Of a stretch of 64,000 nucleotides of DNA, positions 43,938 to 52,542 are shown piece by piece. Position 1 is the first letter of the stretch. Every line of letters starts with the position of its first letter. Made by a program: the position numbers and the translations under genes. Below the pieces are notes generated by a model, which searched no databases, was not told the DNA's origin, and saw only the letters and a program-made list of their open reading frames with translations. The DNA comes from Streptomyces sp. F001 (GTDB taxonomy: Bacteria > Actinomycetota > Actinomycetes > Streptomycetales > Streptomycetaceae), in contig NZ_QZWF01000003.1 of the NCBI RefSeq assembly GCF_004187715.1, forward strand, positions 558,001-622,000, given 5' to 3'.

Positions 43938-44756
43938 TCACACCGGCACCGTGAGCGTCGCCGTGTAGCCCTTCTCGGCGCTGCCCGTCACCGCAGCCAG
44001 CTGCTGGTCGTGGCCGTCGCTGAAGATGTTGTCCGTCTCCAGGGACAGCCGGCCCAGGTTCTGCACGCTCTGGCTGTAGCCGTCCGTGGCGTACACCGCG
44101 TCGCAGACGTCCTTCGGCAGCGCGAGCTGGGAGGTGTTCGTGATCGAGGTGGCGGCGGTGGCGTCGTCCAGGCTGCCGTAGACCTCGAAGTGGATGTGCG
44201 GCCAGCGGCCCGCGTAGCAGGCCGGGAAGATGCTCCTGAAGGTGACCTGGCCCTTGTCGTCGGTCTCCTGGACGCCGCGCAGATAGTTCTCGTCGGTGAC
44301 GCCCTCGGAGTACAGGGAGTAGTTGCCGTCCCGGTCGCAGTGCCAGAGGTAGACGGCGGCGCCCTGCTTCGGGGTATCGCAGCCGGAGGCGGCGTCGACG
44401 ACGGTGAGCGTGATGGCCAGGGGCACGCCCTCGGCGGTGCCGCCGGCCGAGTCGCCGAAGCTGGAGGTGATGTCGCTGCGGACGACGCCGCTCTCCTTGA
44501 GGACGTTCACGCCGTTGGAGCCGTCGCCGGGGTAGGGACCGGCGGTCTCGTCCGGGATCGTGGCGCACTCGGTGGGCGAGGAGGCCGAGCTCGGCGAGCT
44601 GCTGCCGGCGGAGGTGTCGTCGGTGGAGCAGCCCACCAGGGGGATCAGGCTCGCCCCCGCCATCAGCCGGATCATCCGGCGGCGGGCGAGGACGGGAAGG
44701 TCGTAGGAGAGGCCTCTGTCGTGCTCATGTGTTTCGTCGTGGTGGCGTCTGCTCAT
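43938..44756 (-). CDS. Secreted lipoprotein, intradiol ring-cleavage dioxygenase-like
   Basis: A 272-residue predicted Tat-type lipoprotein (LARRRMIRLMAG, lipobox LVGC with lipidated Cys43) carrying an intradiol dioxygenase core. Probable Fe(III) ligands are Tyr in WHCDRDGNYSLY and ACYAGRW and the His pair in WPHIHFEVY. Streptomyces secreted members of this group are poorly characterised and may act on catechols from lignin or humus. A Ser-rich linker follows the Cys. It differs from the second secreted dioxygenase at 52543-53502, which is Tat-exported without a lipobox. Confidence 0.86.
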   Translation of the reverse strand: MSRRHHDETHEHDRGLSYDLPVLARRRMIRLMAGASLIPLVGCSTDDTSAGSSSPSSASSPTECATIPDETAGPYPGDGSNGVNVLKESGVVRSDITSSFGDSAGGTAEGVPLAITLTVVDAASGCDTPKQGAAVYLWHCDRDGNYSLYSEGVTDENYLRGVQETDDKGQVTFRSIFPACYAGRWPHIHFEVYGSLDDATAATSITNTSQLALPKDVCDAVYATDGYSQSVQNLGRLSLETDNIFSDGHDQQLAAVTGSAEKGYTATLTVPV

Positions 44757-44876
44757 GGGCAGACGCTATGAGCGGCACCTGTGGGAAGCCAGGGCGGTGG
44801 CTGTCAAGTCGCTGTCGGTTTGCCAGGGCGCCCATACCGGCCCGCCTGCCCGACTGCCCTCGGTACGCTTGCGCCC

Positions 44877-45350
44877 ATGTACGGATACGGCCAGCCCATG
44901 GACGGCGGTGCTGCCCAGCAGGGCTACGTCCCCCCGCAGCAGATGCCCGGCGGGTACGGACAGCAGCAGCCGCCGCTGTACCCCGAGCCGTCCCCGCCCT
45001 CACTCGCGGACGCGGTGCGCGCCTTCACCACCGGGCAGATGTCCGCGGAGGACTTCCAGCAGGTCTTCGCGACGTCGAAGGTCTACTGCCCGCGCGGTGA
45101 CAACCCCGGCTTCCTCGCCCTGCACAACACCCAGCAGCCGGTGATCCCGATGTTCAGCTCGCTGAAGGAGCTGCGCCGGTACGCGGGCAAGGAGTCCAAG
45201 TACTTCGTGATCACCGGCGCAGAGGTGATCGACCTGCTGCCGACCGGCTACGGCTTCGTCCTCGACATGGAGGGCGAGCACCGGATGGTCTTCGATGCGA
45301 AGGCGGTCGAGGAGATGGTCGATTTCGCGATGCGGCGGATGTACGGCTAG
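44877..45350 (+). CDS. SseB family protein
   Basis: A 157-residue protein with a Gly/Gln/Pro-rich N-terminus (MYGYGQPMDGG) of about 45 residues, then an SseB N-terminal-type domain (SLADAVRAFTTGQMSAEDFQ, TSKVYCPRG, PVIPMFSSLKELRRYAGKES, LLPTGYGFVLDMEGEH). The ATG at 44877 is chosen because the MYGYGQP start is typical; the open frame extends upstream without support. Streptomyces SseB-like proteins are of unknown function; some sit near secretion loci. It is followed 32 bases later by a VOC gene, possibly co-transcribed. Confidence 0.85.
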   Translation: MYGYGQPMDGGAAQQGYVPPQQMPGGYGQQQPPLYPEPSPPSLADAVRAFTTGQMSAEDFQQVFATSKVYCPRGDNPGFLALHNTQQPVIPMFSSLKELRRYAGKESKYFVITGAEVIDLLPTGYGFVLDMEGEHRMVFDAKAVEEMVDFAMRRMYG

Positions 45351-45382
45351 GCGCCGGACGCGGACCAGGGGGGAGACCAGGC

Positions 45383-45772
45383 ATGCCGAATGCCGTTCAG
45401 CTGAACCACACCGTCGTGTATGCGAGTGACCGTCGGCGATCGGCCGATCTCCTCGCCGGGATTCCGGGGCTGGAGGCCGGCGCCCCGTTCGGACCGTTCC
45501 TGCCTGTGGAGCTCGGCAACAGTGTGACGCTCGACTCCTACGAGCTGCGCGACGAGCCCGTCCAGGCACAGCACTACGCGTTCCTCGTGTCCGACGAGGA
45601 GTTCGACGTCATGATCCGCCGGCCGGCGGCGGCCGGGAGCACGTATTACGCCGACCCCGGCCACACCGAGCCCGGACGGGTCAACGATCTTTTCGGTGGG
45701 CGGGGTGCGTACTTCGACGATCCGGACGGGCACAACATGGAGATCATGACCCGGCCGTACGTTCGCCCCTGA
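45383..45772 (+). CDS. VOC family (glyoxalase/bleomycin-resistance fold) protein
   Basis: A 129-residue metalloenzyme-fold protein. The opening VQLNHTVVYASDRRRSADLL holds the first metal His, QAQHYAFLVSDEEFD the second, and GAYFDDPDGHNMEIMTRPY the third together with the terminal Glu, giving a full VOC half-site pair. The substrate is unknown. The start at 45383 (GTG-rich context, ATG) follows GGGGGAG. A strong terminator follows at 45820-45845. Confidence 0.85.
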   Translation: MPNAVQLNHTVVYASDRRRSADLLAGIPGLEAGAPFGPFLPVELGNSVTLDSYELRDEPVQAQHYAFLVSDEEFDVMIRRPAAAGSTYYADPGHTEPGRVNDLFGGRGAYFDDPDGHNMEIMTRPYVRP

Positions 45773-45819
45773 GTACTGCAACGGTGCAGGGCCGTCCGCG
45801 GCCGTCGTACGGGCGGAGG

Positions 45820-45850
45820 AGCCCGGAGGGAATCCCCTCCGGGCTTTCTC
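45820..45850 (+). terminator. Rho-independent terminator after the VOC gene
   Basis: AGCCCGGAGGG (45820-45830) and CCCTCCGGGCT (45835-45845) form a perfect 11-bp stem with a 4-base loop, followed by TTCTCT. It insulates the VOC gene from the pirin gene. Confidence 0.85.
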
Positions 45851-45867
45851 TGTTTGAGGTGGCAGAA

Positions 45868-45883
45868 AGTTCAATGCTCAACT
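45868..45883. promoter_or_regulatory. Candidate operator upstream of the pirin gene
   Basis: AGTTCAATGCTCAACT is an imperfect palindrome with AGTT/AACT arms in an AT-rich stretch 36 bases before the pirin start. Its form resembles MarR/HxlR-type operators (TTGAGCATTGAA on the other strand). No cognate regulator lies alongside. Confidence 0.35.
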
Positions 45884-45918
45884 AAAGTGGGGCGTACGTC
45901 GCCCAAGGAGGTACCGAC

Positions 45919-46896
45919 ATGCCTGCAGTGACCGTCGAGAACCCGCTGACGCTGCCCCGCGTGACCGCACCGGCCGACGCCGTGGCACGCCCCGTGCTCA
46001 CCGTCACGACCGCGCCGAGCGGTTTCGAAGGTGAGGGCTTCCCGGTGCGCCGGGCGTTCGCCGGGATCAACTACCGCCACCTGGACCCGTTCATCATGAT
46101 GGACCAGATGGGAGAGGTGGACTACGCGCCGGGTGAGCCCAAGGGCACCCCCTGGCACCCGCACCGCGGCTTCGAGACCGTCACCTACATCATCGACGGG
46201 ATCTTCGACCACCAGGACTCCCACGGCGGTGGCGGCACCATCACCAACGGCGACACCCAGTGGATGACCGCGGGCTCGGGGCTCCTCCACATCGAGGCCC
46301 CGCCGGAGCAACTGGTCATGTCCGGCGGTCTCTTCCACGGCCTGCAGCTGTGGGTGAACCTCCCGGCCAAGGACAAGATGATGCCGCCCAAGTACCAGGA
46401 CATCCGCGGCGGCAACGTTCAGCTGCTCACCTCCCCCGACGGCGGCGCACTGCTCCGGGTCATCGCCGGTGAGCTCGACGGCCACCAGGGCCCCGGTGCC
46501 ACGCACACGCCGATCACGATGATCCACGCGACGCTGGCGCCGGGCGCGGAGATCACCCTGCCGTGGCGCGAGGACTTCAACGGCCTGGCGTACGTGATGG
46601 CGGGCAAGGGCGCGGTCGGTGCGGAGCGCCGCCCGGTCCACCTGGGGCAGACGGCGGTCTTCGGCGCCGGCTCCTCGCTGACCGTCCGCGCGGACGAGCA
46701 GCAGGACTCGAACACGCCGGACCTCGAGATCGTCCTGCTGGGCGGTCAGCCGATCCGCGAGCCGATGGCGCACTACGGCCCGTTCGTGATGAACACCCGC
46801 GACGAGCTCCAGCAGGCCTTCGAGGACTTCCAGAAGGGCCGGCTGGGGACCATCCCCGCCGTGCACGGCATGACGGAGAGCGGACCGAAGGGCTGA
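45919..46896 (+). CDS. Pirin family protein
   Basis: A 325-residue bicupin of the pirin family. The N-terminal cupin has the metal-binding set PWHPHRGFETVTYIIDG (His, His, ...) and QWMTAGSGLLHIEAPP. The C-terminal cupin follows EDFNGLAYVMAGKGAVG. The Fe-binding His/Glu pattern suggests quercetinase-like or redox activity, though bacterial pirins also bind metabolic enzymes. The ATG at 45919 has a strong AAGGAGGT. It is monocistronic: flanked by hairpins at 45820-45845 and 46926-46960. Confidence 0.92.
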   Translation: MPAVTVENPLTLPRVTAPADAVARPVLTVTTAPSGFEGEGFPVRRAFAGINYRHLDPFIMMDQMGEVDYAPGEPKGTPWHPHRGFETVTYIIDGIFDHQDSHGGGGTITNGDTQWMTAGSGLLHIEAPPEQLVMSGGLFHGLQLWVNLPAKDKMMPPKYQDIRGGNVQLLTSPDGGALLRVIAGELDGHQGPGATHTPITMIHATLAPGAEITLPWREDFNGLAYVMAGKGAVGAERRPVHLGQTAVFGAGSSLTVRADEQQDSNTPDLEIVLLGGQPIREPMAHYGPFVMNTRDELQQAFEDFQKGRLGTIPAVHGMTESGPKG

Positions 46897-46925
46897 GCCT
46901 CTGCCGCCGGCTGACGCCGTGTCAC

Positions 46926-46960
46926 CCGGGCGGGCTGTCCGCGCAGGACAGCCCGCCCGG
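46926..46960 (+). terminator. Terminator hairpin after the pirin gene
   Basis: CCGGGCGGGCTGTCC and GGACAGCCCGCCCGG form a perfect 15-bp stem with a 5-base loop, 29 bases past the pirin stop. There is no T-run, as is usual in Streptomyces. Confidence 0.78.
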
Positions 46961-46979
46961 TGCGTGATCCCCTGGACGG

Positions 46980-48035
46980 GTGCATCTGCTTCCCGACTCC
47001 GTGCGACGGCTGGCCGCCTGGTGTGCCGTCATCCTGCTTGTCGCCGGGGTGGTGTACGTCGGGATCCTGCTGTGCGCCCATCTGCGGGCGGCCGTGGTGC
47101 CGGTGCTGCTGGCGCTGCTCGGCACCGCGCTGCTCGGGCCCTTTCACCGGCGGCTCGTCAAGGCCCGGGTCAACCGGTCGGTCGCCGCCGGGCTCACCTG
47201 TGTCGCCGTCGTGGCGGTGGTCGGCGGGGCCGTGTACATCGTCGTCGCGGCGCTGATCGACAGCGGGGACCAGATCGTCGCCTCGCTCAGGGACGCGGCG
47301 CGGGGGCTCGCCGAGCACTTCGGGGCGGCCGGGACCTCGCTGGACGACATAGCGTCCAACGCGCGGGAGCTGCTGGGCAGGTTCGGCGGGACGGCCGCCT
47401 CCGGGGTCATCAGCGGGGTCAGCGTCGTCGGCGAGACCATCGCCATTGCCGTACTGGCGCTGCTGCTCGTCTTCTTCTTCCTGCGGGACTCCGACCGGGC
47501 CACCGGCACCCTGCGCGCGCTCGCCCCGCACGGGACCGCCGACACCCTGGAGGCCATGGCACGGCGCGCCTACCGGGCCGTCGAAGGGTTCATGCGCGGG
47601 ACCACCTTCATCGCCTTCATCGACGCCGTGTGCATCACCGTCGGACTGCTGATCCTGGACGTGCCGGGCGCCGTGGGGCTGGGGGCGCTGGTCTTCGTCG
47701 GCGCCTACATCCCCTACCTCGGCGCCTTCCTCTCCGGGGCGGTCGCCGTGCTGGTCGCGCTCGCCGACCGGGGCTTCGTCATCGCGCTGTGGGTGCTCGG
47801 GGTGGTGCTCGCCGTGCAGGTGCTGGAAGGGCATGTGCTCCAGCCGATGATCCAGAGCCGTACGGTGCAGATGCACCCGGCGGTCGTGATGCTGGCCATC
47901 ACCGCGGGCGCGGCCGTCGCCGGAATCCTCGGGATGCTGCTGGCCGTACCGCTCACCGCCGCCGTCTTCGGGGTACTGCACGAGCTGCGGGCGCGTTACG
48001 GAACGCCGCCCGAACCGGAGCAGTTGGAGGCCTAG
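46980..48035 (+). CDS. AI-2E family transporter
   Basis: A 351-residue polytopic membrane protein of the AI-2 exporter/YdiK (PerM) superfamily. Helices include WCAVILLVAGVVYVGILLCA, VPVLLALLGTALLGPF, AIAVLALLLVFFFLRD and LGALVFVGAYIPYLGAFLSG with the conserved PYLG motif, and VLEGHVLQPMIQSRTVQMHP, a family hallmark. Most members are not autoinducer exporters; some are Na+/H+ antiporters. The GTG at 46980 gives the family N-terminus. It runs into an NTF2-like gene two bases later. Confidence 0.87.
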   Translation: MHLLPDSVRRLAAWCAVILLVAGVVYVGILLCAHLRAAVVPVLLALLGTALLGPFHRRLVKARVNRSVAAGLTCVAVVAVVGGAVYIVVAALIDSGDQIVASLRDAARGLAEHFGAAGTSLDDIASNARELLGRFGGTAASGVISGVSVVGETIAIAVLALLLVFFFLRDSDRATGTLRALAPHGTADTLEAMARRAYRAVEGFMRGTTFIAFIDAVCITVGLLILDVPGAVGLGALVFVGAYIPYLGAFLSGAVAVLVALADRGFVIALWVLGVVLAVQVLEGHVLQPMIQSRTVQMHPAVVMLAITAGAAVAGILGMLLAVPLTAAVFGVLHELRARYGTPPEPEQLEA

Positions 48036-48036
48036 C

Positions 48037-48387
48037 ATGCACGATCACACGGGCGGCTCACCGGCCGCCGTCGTGGAGGCCGCGTTCCGGTACTACCGGG
48101 CGCAGGACCGCGAGGCGGCCGTTCTGCTCTACGCCGACGACTTCACCTTCACCAGCCCGCAGGACGACCACATCGACAAGGACGCGTTCTTCGAGCGGTG
48201 CTTTCCCACCGCCGACCGGGTCAGGGAGCAGCGGCTGCTGAAGGTGACACCCGCGGATCCGGAACTCGTGTTCGCGTACTACGAGTACGAGCTCCCCACG
48301 GGCGAGAGGTACCGCAACGTGGAGGCGATCACCGTACGCGACGGGCTCATCCGGGACGTGCGGGTCTTCTTCGGCGGCCGGGAATGA
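48037..48387 (+). CDS. NTF2-like (SnoaL-fold) protein
   Basis: A 116-residue protein with the cone-shaped NTF2/SnoaL fold (VEAAFRYYRAQDREAAVLLY, DDFTFTSPQDDHIDKDAFFER, YRNVEAITVRDGLIRDVRVF). Members are isomerases, cyclases or small ligand-binding proteins. The ATG at 48037 begins one base after the transporter stop, so both are probably one transcript; no functional link is known. It is convergent with the phosphatase gene (one base gap). Confidence 0.84.
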   Translation: MHDHTGGSPAAVVEAAFRYYRAQDREAAVLLYADDFTFTSPQDDHIDKDAFFERCFPTADRVREQRLLKVTPADPELVFAYYEYELPTGERYRNVEAITVRDGLIRDVRVFFGGRE

Positions 48388-48388
48388 C

Positions 48389-50515
48389 TCAGGCGGGGTG
48401 TCCGTCGGACTCGTACACCTCGAACCAGGTGCTCTTGCCCTCGCCCCGCGGGTCCACTCCCCACGCGTCCGCCAGCATCTCGATCAGCATCAGCCCCCGC
48501 CCGGAGGACGCCAGCTCCCCGGGCCGGCGCTTGTGCGGCAGGTCGTCGCTCGCGTCGGTGACCTCCACCCGCATCCGCCGCCCGGCCGGCTCCCCGGTGA
48601 CCTCGGCGACCAGGAGCGCGTCGGCGTCGGTGTGCACGAGGACGTTGGTGAGCATCTCGGACAGCAGCAGCACCGCGGTGTCGACCTGGTCGGCCGAGGA
48701 CCAGTCGTGCAGAAGGTCCCGCAGTTCCTGCCGGGCCACGGCGACGCGTTCCGGCTCGTCCTGGGCGACGGTGAGCATCGTGCGGCGCACGGTCGGCCGG
48801 CCGGTCACGGTGTCGCCGTAGCTGTGGTCCTCGCCCTGCCGGGACAGCAGCAGCACGGCGATGTCGTCCTCGCGCCGGTCGGCGAGCGGACCGGTGGTGT
48901 GGTGGGAGGACGGCCCGTGCACGGCCTGGACCAGGGCATCGGCGAGTTCCTCCAGCTTGTCGCCCTGGTGCTCCTCGAGGACCGTCCGGATGCGCAGCCA
49001 GCCCGACTCCAGATCGTGCCCGCCGGTCTCGATGAGGCCGTCGGTGCAGATCATCATGGTCTCGCCCGGTTCCAGGAGGAACCGCGTGGTGGGGTAGTCG
49101 GCGTCCGGGTCGATGCCGAGCGGCAGCCCGCCGTCCGTCGGACGTTTCAGCACCGTGCCGTCCGCCAGCCGGATCGCCGGGTCCGGATGTCCGGCGCGGG
49201 CGATGTCCAGGACGCCGGTCGCGGGGTCGGCCTCGACGTAGAGGCAGGTCGCGAAGCGCAGGTCGGCGGGGTCCTCGTCGACGGTGGAGATGCCGTGCAG
49301 GAAGCGGGAGGCGCGCGAGAGCACGGCGTCCGGGCGGTGGCCCTCGGCCGCGTACGCCCGTAGTGCTATCCGCAGCTGGCCCATCAGACCGGCCGCCCGT
49401 ACGTCATGTCCCTGCACGTCGCCGATGACGAGGGCGAAGCGTCCGTTGGGCAGCGGGATCATGTCGTACCAGTCACCACCGACCTGGAGCCCGCCGCCGG
49501 TGGGGATGTAGCGGGCGGCGACGCTCATGCCGGGGATCTCGGGGCCCAGGGTGGGCAGCATGGAGCGCTGCAGGCCGTCGGTGAGCTCCCGCTCCGACTC
49601 GGCGGCGCCGGCCCGGCTGAGGGCCTGGGCCAGCATGCGGGCGACCGTCGTCAGCACGGATCGTTCGTCCGGGGTGAACGCCACCGGATAGGCGAAGGCC
49701 GCCATCCACGCGCCCATGGTGCGTCCGGCGAGGGTCAGGGGCAGGAACGCCCAGGACTGGCGGCCGAACTGCTCGGCGAGCGGCCAGGTGAGCGGATAGC
49801 GGGACTTGTACTGCTCGGGGGAGGAGAGGTAGACCGCCCGGCCGGTGCGCACCACCTCGGCCGCCGGATAGTCGGTCTCCACCGGCATGTGCGTGAAGCG
49901 TTTCTCGTCGCCGGGCCGGTAGCCGTGGTGGCCGATGACCGTCAGCCGGTCGGCCTCCACACCGAACACCGCGAGCCCGTCCGGTGAGAAACCGGGCATC
50001 GACAGCCCGCCCGCGACCCGCAGCACCTCCTCCGTGGACCGCGCCTCGGCCAGTGCCCGGCCCGCGTCCAGCAGGAACGCCTCCCGGGAGCGCCGCCAGT
50101 CGCCGGTGACCGCACGGCGCCCCGCAGGTGTGCCCGGCGACGGGTCGGTGACCTCCTGGAGGGTGCCGATCAGCTGGTACGCCCGGCGCTCGGGGTCGAA
50201 GCTCGGTTTGGAGCGGCTGCGCACGGTGCGGATCACCCGGCCCCGCTCGTCCATGATCCGTACCCGCACCTCGGCGAGCGTCCGCTCGGCGACGGCGAGA
50301 CCGATGACGCTGACGATCTCGTTCCAGTCGACCGGGTGGAGGCGCGCCCGGGCCTGGGATTCGGTCAGGGTCGACTGTTCGGCGGGCAGCCCGAGCAGCC
50401 GAGCGGCCTCGGCGTCCACGGTGACCAGCTTCGTGGCCGTGTCCCAGTGCCACATGCCGGTCGCGAGGGCGGCGAGGACCTGCCCCACTGCGGGAAGGGG
50501 CGCACCAATACGCAT
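48389..50515 (-). CDS. PAS-GAF-SpoIIE phosphatase with C-terminal HATPase (anti-sigma kinase-like) domain
   Basis: A 708-residue signalling protein. It has a PAS-like domain (15-120; GMWHWDTATKLVTVDAEAAR), a GAF domain (145-305), a PP2C-type SpoIIE phosphatase (325-540; GGDWYDMIPLPNGRFALVIGDVQGHD and metal Asp in MMICTDGLIE, REDDIAVLLL) and an RsbW-like ATPase (570-700; LLSEMLTNVLVHT, SSGRGLMLIEMLAD). Such proteins act on anti-sigma or anti-anti-sigma partners in Streptomyces stress and development. Start ATG 50515. The HATPase Asn (EMLTNVL) is intact, so kinase activity is possible. Confidence 0.92.
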   Translation of the reverse strand: MRIGAPLPAVGQVLAALATGMWHWDTATKLVTVDAEAARLLGLPAEQSTLTESQARARLHPVDWNEIVSVIGLAVAERTLAEVRVRIMDERGRVIRTVRSRSKPSFDPERRAYQLIGTLQEVTDPSPGTPAGRRAVTGDWRRSREAFLLDAGRALAEARSTEEVLRVAGGLSMPGFSPDGLAVFGVEADRLTVIGHHGYRPGDEKRFTHMPVETDYPAAEVVRTGRAVYLSSPEQYKSRYPLTWPLAEQFGRQSWAFLPLTLAGRTMGAWMAAFAYPVAFTPDERSVLTTVARMLAQALSRAGAAESERELTDGLQRSMLPTLGPEIPGMSVAARYIPTGGGLQVGGDWYDMIPLPNGRFALVIGDVQGHDVRAAGLMGQLRIALRAYAAEGHRPDAVLSRASRFLHGISTVDEDPADLRFATCLYVEADPATGVLDIARAGHPDPAIRLADGTVLKRPTDGGLPLGIDPDADYPTTRFLLEPGETMMICTDGLIETGGHDLESGWLRIRTVLEEHQGDKLEELADALVQAVHGPSSHHTTGPLADRREDDIAVLLLSRQGEDHSYGDTVTGRPTVRRTMLTVAQDEPERVAVARQELRDLLHDWSSADQVDTAVLLLSEMLTNVLVHTDADALLVAEVTGEPAGRRMRVEVTDASDDLPHKRRPGELASSGRGLMLIEMLADAWGVDPRGEGKSTWFEVYESDGHPA

Positions 50516-50614
50516 TGGCCCACTCTAAGAAGAGGTGATCGAGGGGTGCCACTGGTGTCGCACGCACTCTTATGGTGGGGAGGCCGTCGCGGGCGGCCGG
50601 TACCCTGGGGAGAA

Positions 50615-50628
50615 GTTTCACGTGAAAC
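50615..50628. promoter_or_regulatory. parS chromosome segregation site (ParB binding)
   Basis: GTTTCACGTGAAAC, identical to the site at 16341-16354, lies between the phosphatase and aspS, 34 bases before the aspS start. TACCCT at 50601-50606 just upstream may be the -10 box of the aspS promoter, so parS would fall in its 5' leader. Confidence 0.9.
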
Positions 50629-50661
50629 ACGCCCCGATCCGCGAAGACTGGATGAACGACG

Positions 50662-52425
50662 ATGCATCGGTACAGGTCCCACACCTGCGGCGAGCTCCGC
50701 GCCTCTGACGTCGGCACCGACGTCCGGCTGAGTGGCTGGCTGCACAATCGGCGCGACCTGGGCGGCATCCTCTTCATCGATCTGCGTGACCACTACGGCA
50801 TCACGCAGCTGGTCGCCCGTCCCGGCACGGACGCGTACGAGGCCCTGGACAAGCTCTCCAAGGAGTCCACCGTCCGCGTCGACGGCCAGGTCGTCTCCCG
50901 CGGTGCCGAGAACATCAACCCCGACCTGCCGACCGGCGAGATCGAGGTCGAGGTCTCCGAGGTCGAGCTGCTCGGCGCCGCCGCCCCGCTCCCCTTCACG
51001 ATCAACACCGAGGACGGGGTCAACGAGGAGCGGCGCCTGGAGTACCGCTTCCTGGACCTGCGCCGCGAGCGCATGCACCGCAACATCATGCTGCGTACGG
51101 CGGTCATCTCGGCGATCCGGCACAAGATGACGGCGCTGGGCTTCAACGAGATGGCGACCCCGATCCTCAGCGCCACCTCCCCGGAGGGCGCCCGCGACTT
51201 CGTCGTGCCCTCCCGCCTCCACCCGGGCAAGTTCTACGCGCTGCCGCAGGCCCCGCAGCAGTTCAAGCAGCTGCTGATGATCTCCGGCTTCGACCGTTAC
51301 TTCCAGATCGCGCCCTGCTTCCGCGACGAGGACGCCCGCGCCGACCGCTCGCCGGGCGAGTTCTACCAGCTCGACATCGAGATGTCCTTCGTCGAGCAGG
51401 AGGACGTCTTCCAGCCCGTCGAGAAGCTGATGACGGAGCTGTTCGAGGAGTTCGGCGACGGCCGTCACGTGACGTCCCCGTTCCCGCGGATCCCGTTCCG
51501 CGAGGCGATGCTGAAATACGGCTCCGACAAGCCTGACCTGCGCGCCCAGCTCGAGCTGGTGGACATCACCGACATCTTCGAGGGCTCCGACTTCAAGGCG
51601 TTCGCGGGCAAGCACGTGCGCGCGCTGCCGGTGCCGGACGTCTCCGCGCAGCCCCGCAAGTTCTTCGACCAGCTCGGTGACTTCGCCGTCTCGCTCGGCG
51701 CGAAGGGCCTGGCCTGGGTCCGCGTAGCTGAGGACGGCTCGCTGTCCGGCCCGATCGCCAAGTTCCTCACCGAGGAGAACGTCAAGGTCCTCACCGAGCG
51801 CCTCGGCCTGGAGGCCGGCCACGCCGTGTTCTTCGGCGCGGGCGAGTTCGACGAGGTCTCCAAGATCATGGGCGCGGTGCGGGTCGAGGCCGCCAAGCGG
51901 GCCGGGCACTTCGAGGAGGGCGTCTTCCGGTTCTGCTGGATCGTCGACTTCCCGATGTACGAGAAGGACGAGGAAACCGGCGCGATCGACTTCTCGCACA
52001 ACCCCTTCTCGATGCCGCAGGGCGGCCTGGAGGCCCTTCAGACCCAGGACCCGCTGGACATCCTGGGCTGGCAGTACGACATCGTCTGCAACGGCGTCGA
52101 GCTGTCCTCCGGCGCGATCCGGAACCACGAGCCCGAGATCATGCTGAAGGCCTTCGAGATCGCGGGCTACGACCGGGAGACCGTCGAGGAGAAGTTCGCC
52201 GGCATGCTGCGCGCGTTCCGCTTCGGCGCCCCGCCGCACGGTGGCATCGCGCCCGGCGTCGACCGCATCGTCATGCTGCTCGCCGACGAGCCGAACATCC
52301 GCGAGACGATCGCCTTCCCGCTCAACGGCAACGCCCAGGACCTGATGATGGGCGCGCCGACGGAGCTGGAGGAGGCGCGGCTGAAGGAGCTGCACCTGTC
52401 GGTGCGCAAGCCGCAGCCCAAGTAG
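50662..52425 (+). CDS. aspS: Aspartate--tRNA ligase AspS
   Basis: A 587-residue class II synthetase that charges tRNA-Asp (and tRNA-Asn where an amidotransferase is used). The N-terminal OB-fold has [20 protein letters not shown]. Motif 1 includes [11 protein letters not shown], motif 2 is [16 protein letters not shown] and motif 3 is [17 protein letters not shown]. The bacterial-specific GAD insertion lies at about 310-420. The ATG at 50662 starts [12 protein letters not shown], typical of AspRS. A parS site lies in its leader and a strong hairpin follows. Confidence 0.96.
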   Translation: MHRYRSHTCGELRASDVGTDVRLSGWLHNRRDLGGILFIDLRDHYGITQLVARPGTDAYEALDKLSKESTVRVDGQVVSRGAENINPDLPTGEIEVEVSEVELLGAAAPLPFTINTEDGVNEERRLEYRFLDLRRERMHRNIMLRTAVISAIRHKMTALGFNEMATPILSATSPEGARDFVVPSRLHPGKFYALPQAPQQFKQLLMISGFDRYFQIAPCFRDEDARADRSPGEFYQLDIEMSFVEQEDVFQPVEKLMTELFEEFGDGRHVTSPFPRIPFREAMLKYGSDKPDLRAQLELVDITDIFEGSDFKAFAGKHVRALPVPDVSAQPRKFFDQLGDFAVSLGAKGLAWVRVAEDGSLSGPIAKFLTEENVKVLTERLGLEAGHAVFFGAGEFDEVSKIMGAVRVEAAKRAGHFEEGVFRFCWIVDFPMYEKDEETGAIDFSHNPFSMPQGGLEALQTQDPLDILGWQYDIVCNGVELSSGAIRNHEPEIMLKAFEIAGYDRETVEEKFAGMLRAFRFGAPPHGGIAPGVDRIVMLLADEPNIRETIAFPLNGNAQDLMMGAPTELEEARLKELHLSVRKPQPK

Positions 52426-52440
52426 TTCTGCTGAGCGCGG

Positions 52441-52476
52441 GTGGCCCGGAACCGACGTCGGTTCCGGGCCACTTTC
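52441..52476 (+). terminator. Terminator after aspS
   Basis: GTGGCCCGGAACCGA (52441-52455) and TCGGTTCCGGGCCAC (52458-52472) form a perfect 15-bp stem with a 2-base loop, followed by TTTCG, 16 bases past the aspS stop. Confidence 0.85.
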
Positions 52477-52542
52477 GTCTGCAGGGCTCTCCCCCAGCTC
52501 TTACTCAGGGTGCTGACAGGTGCGCTCCCTAGCGTCCCGCCC

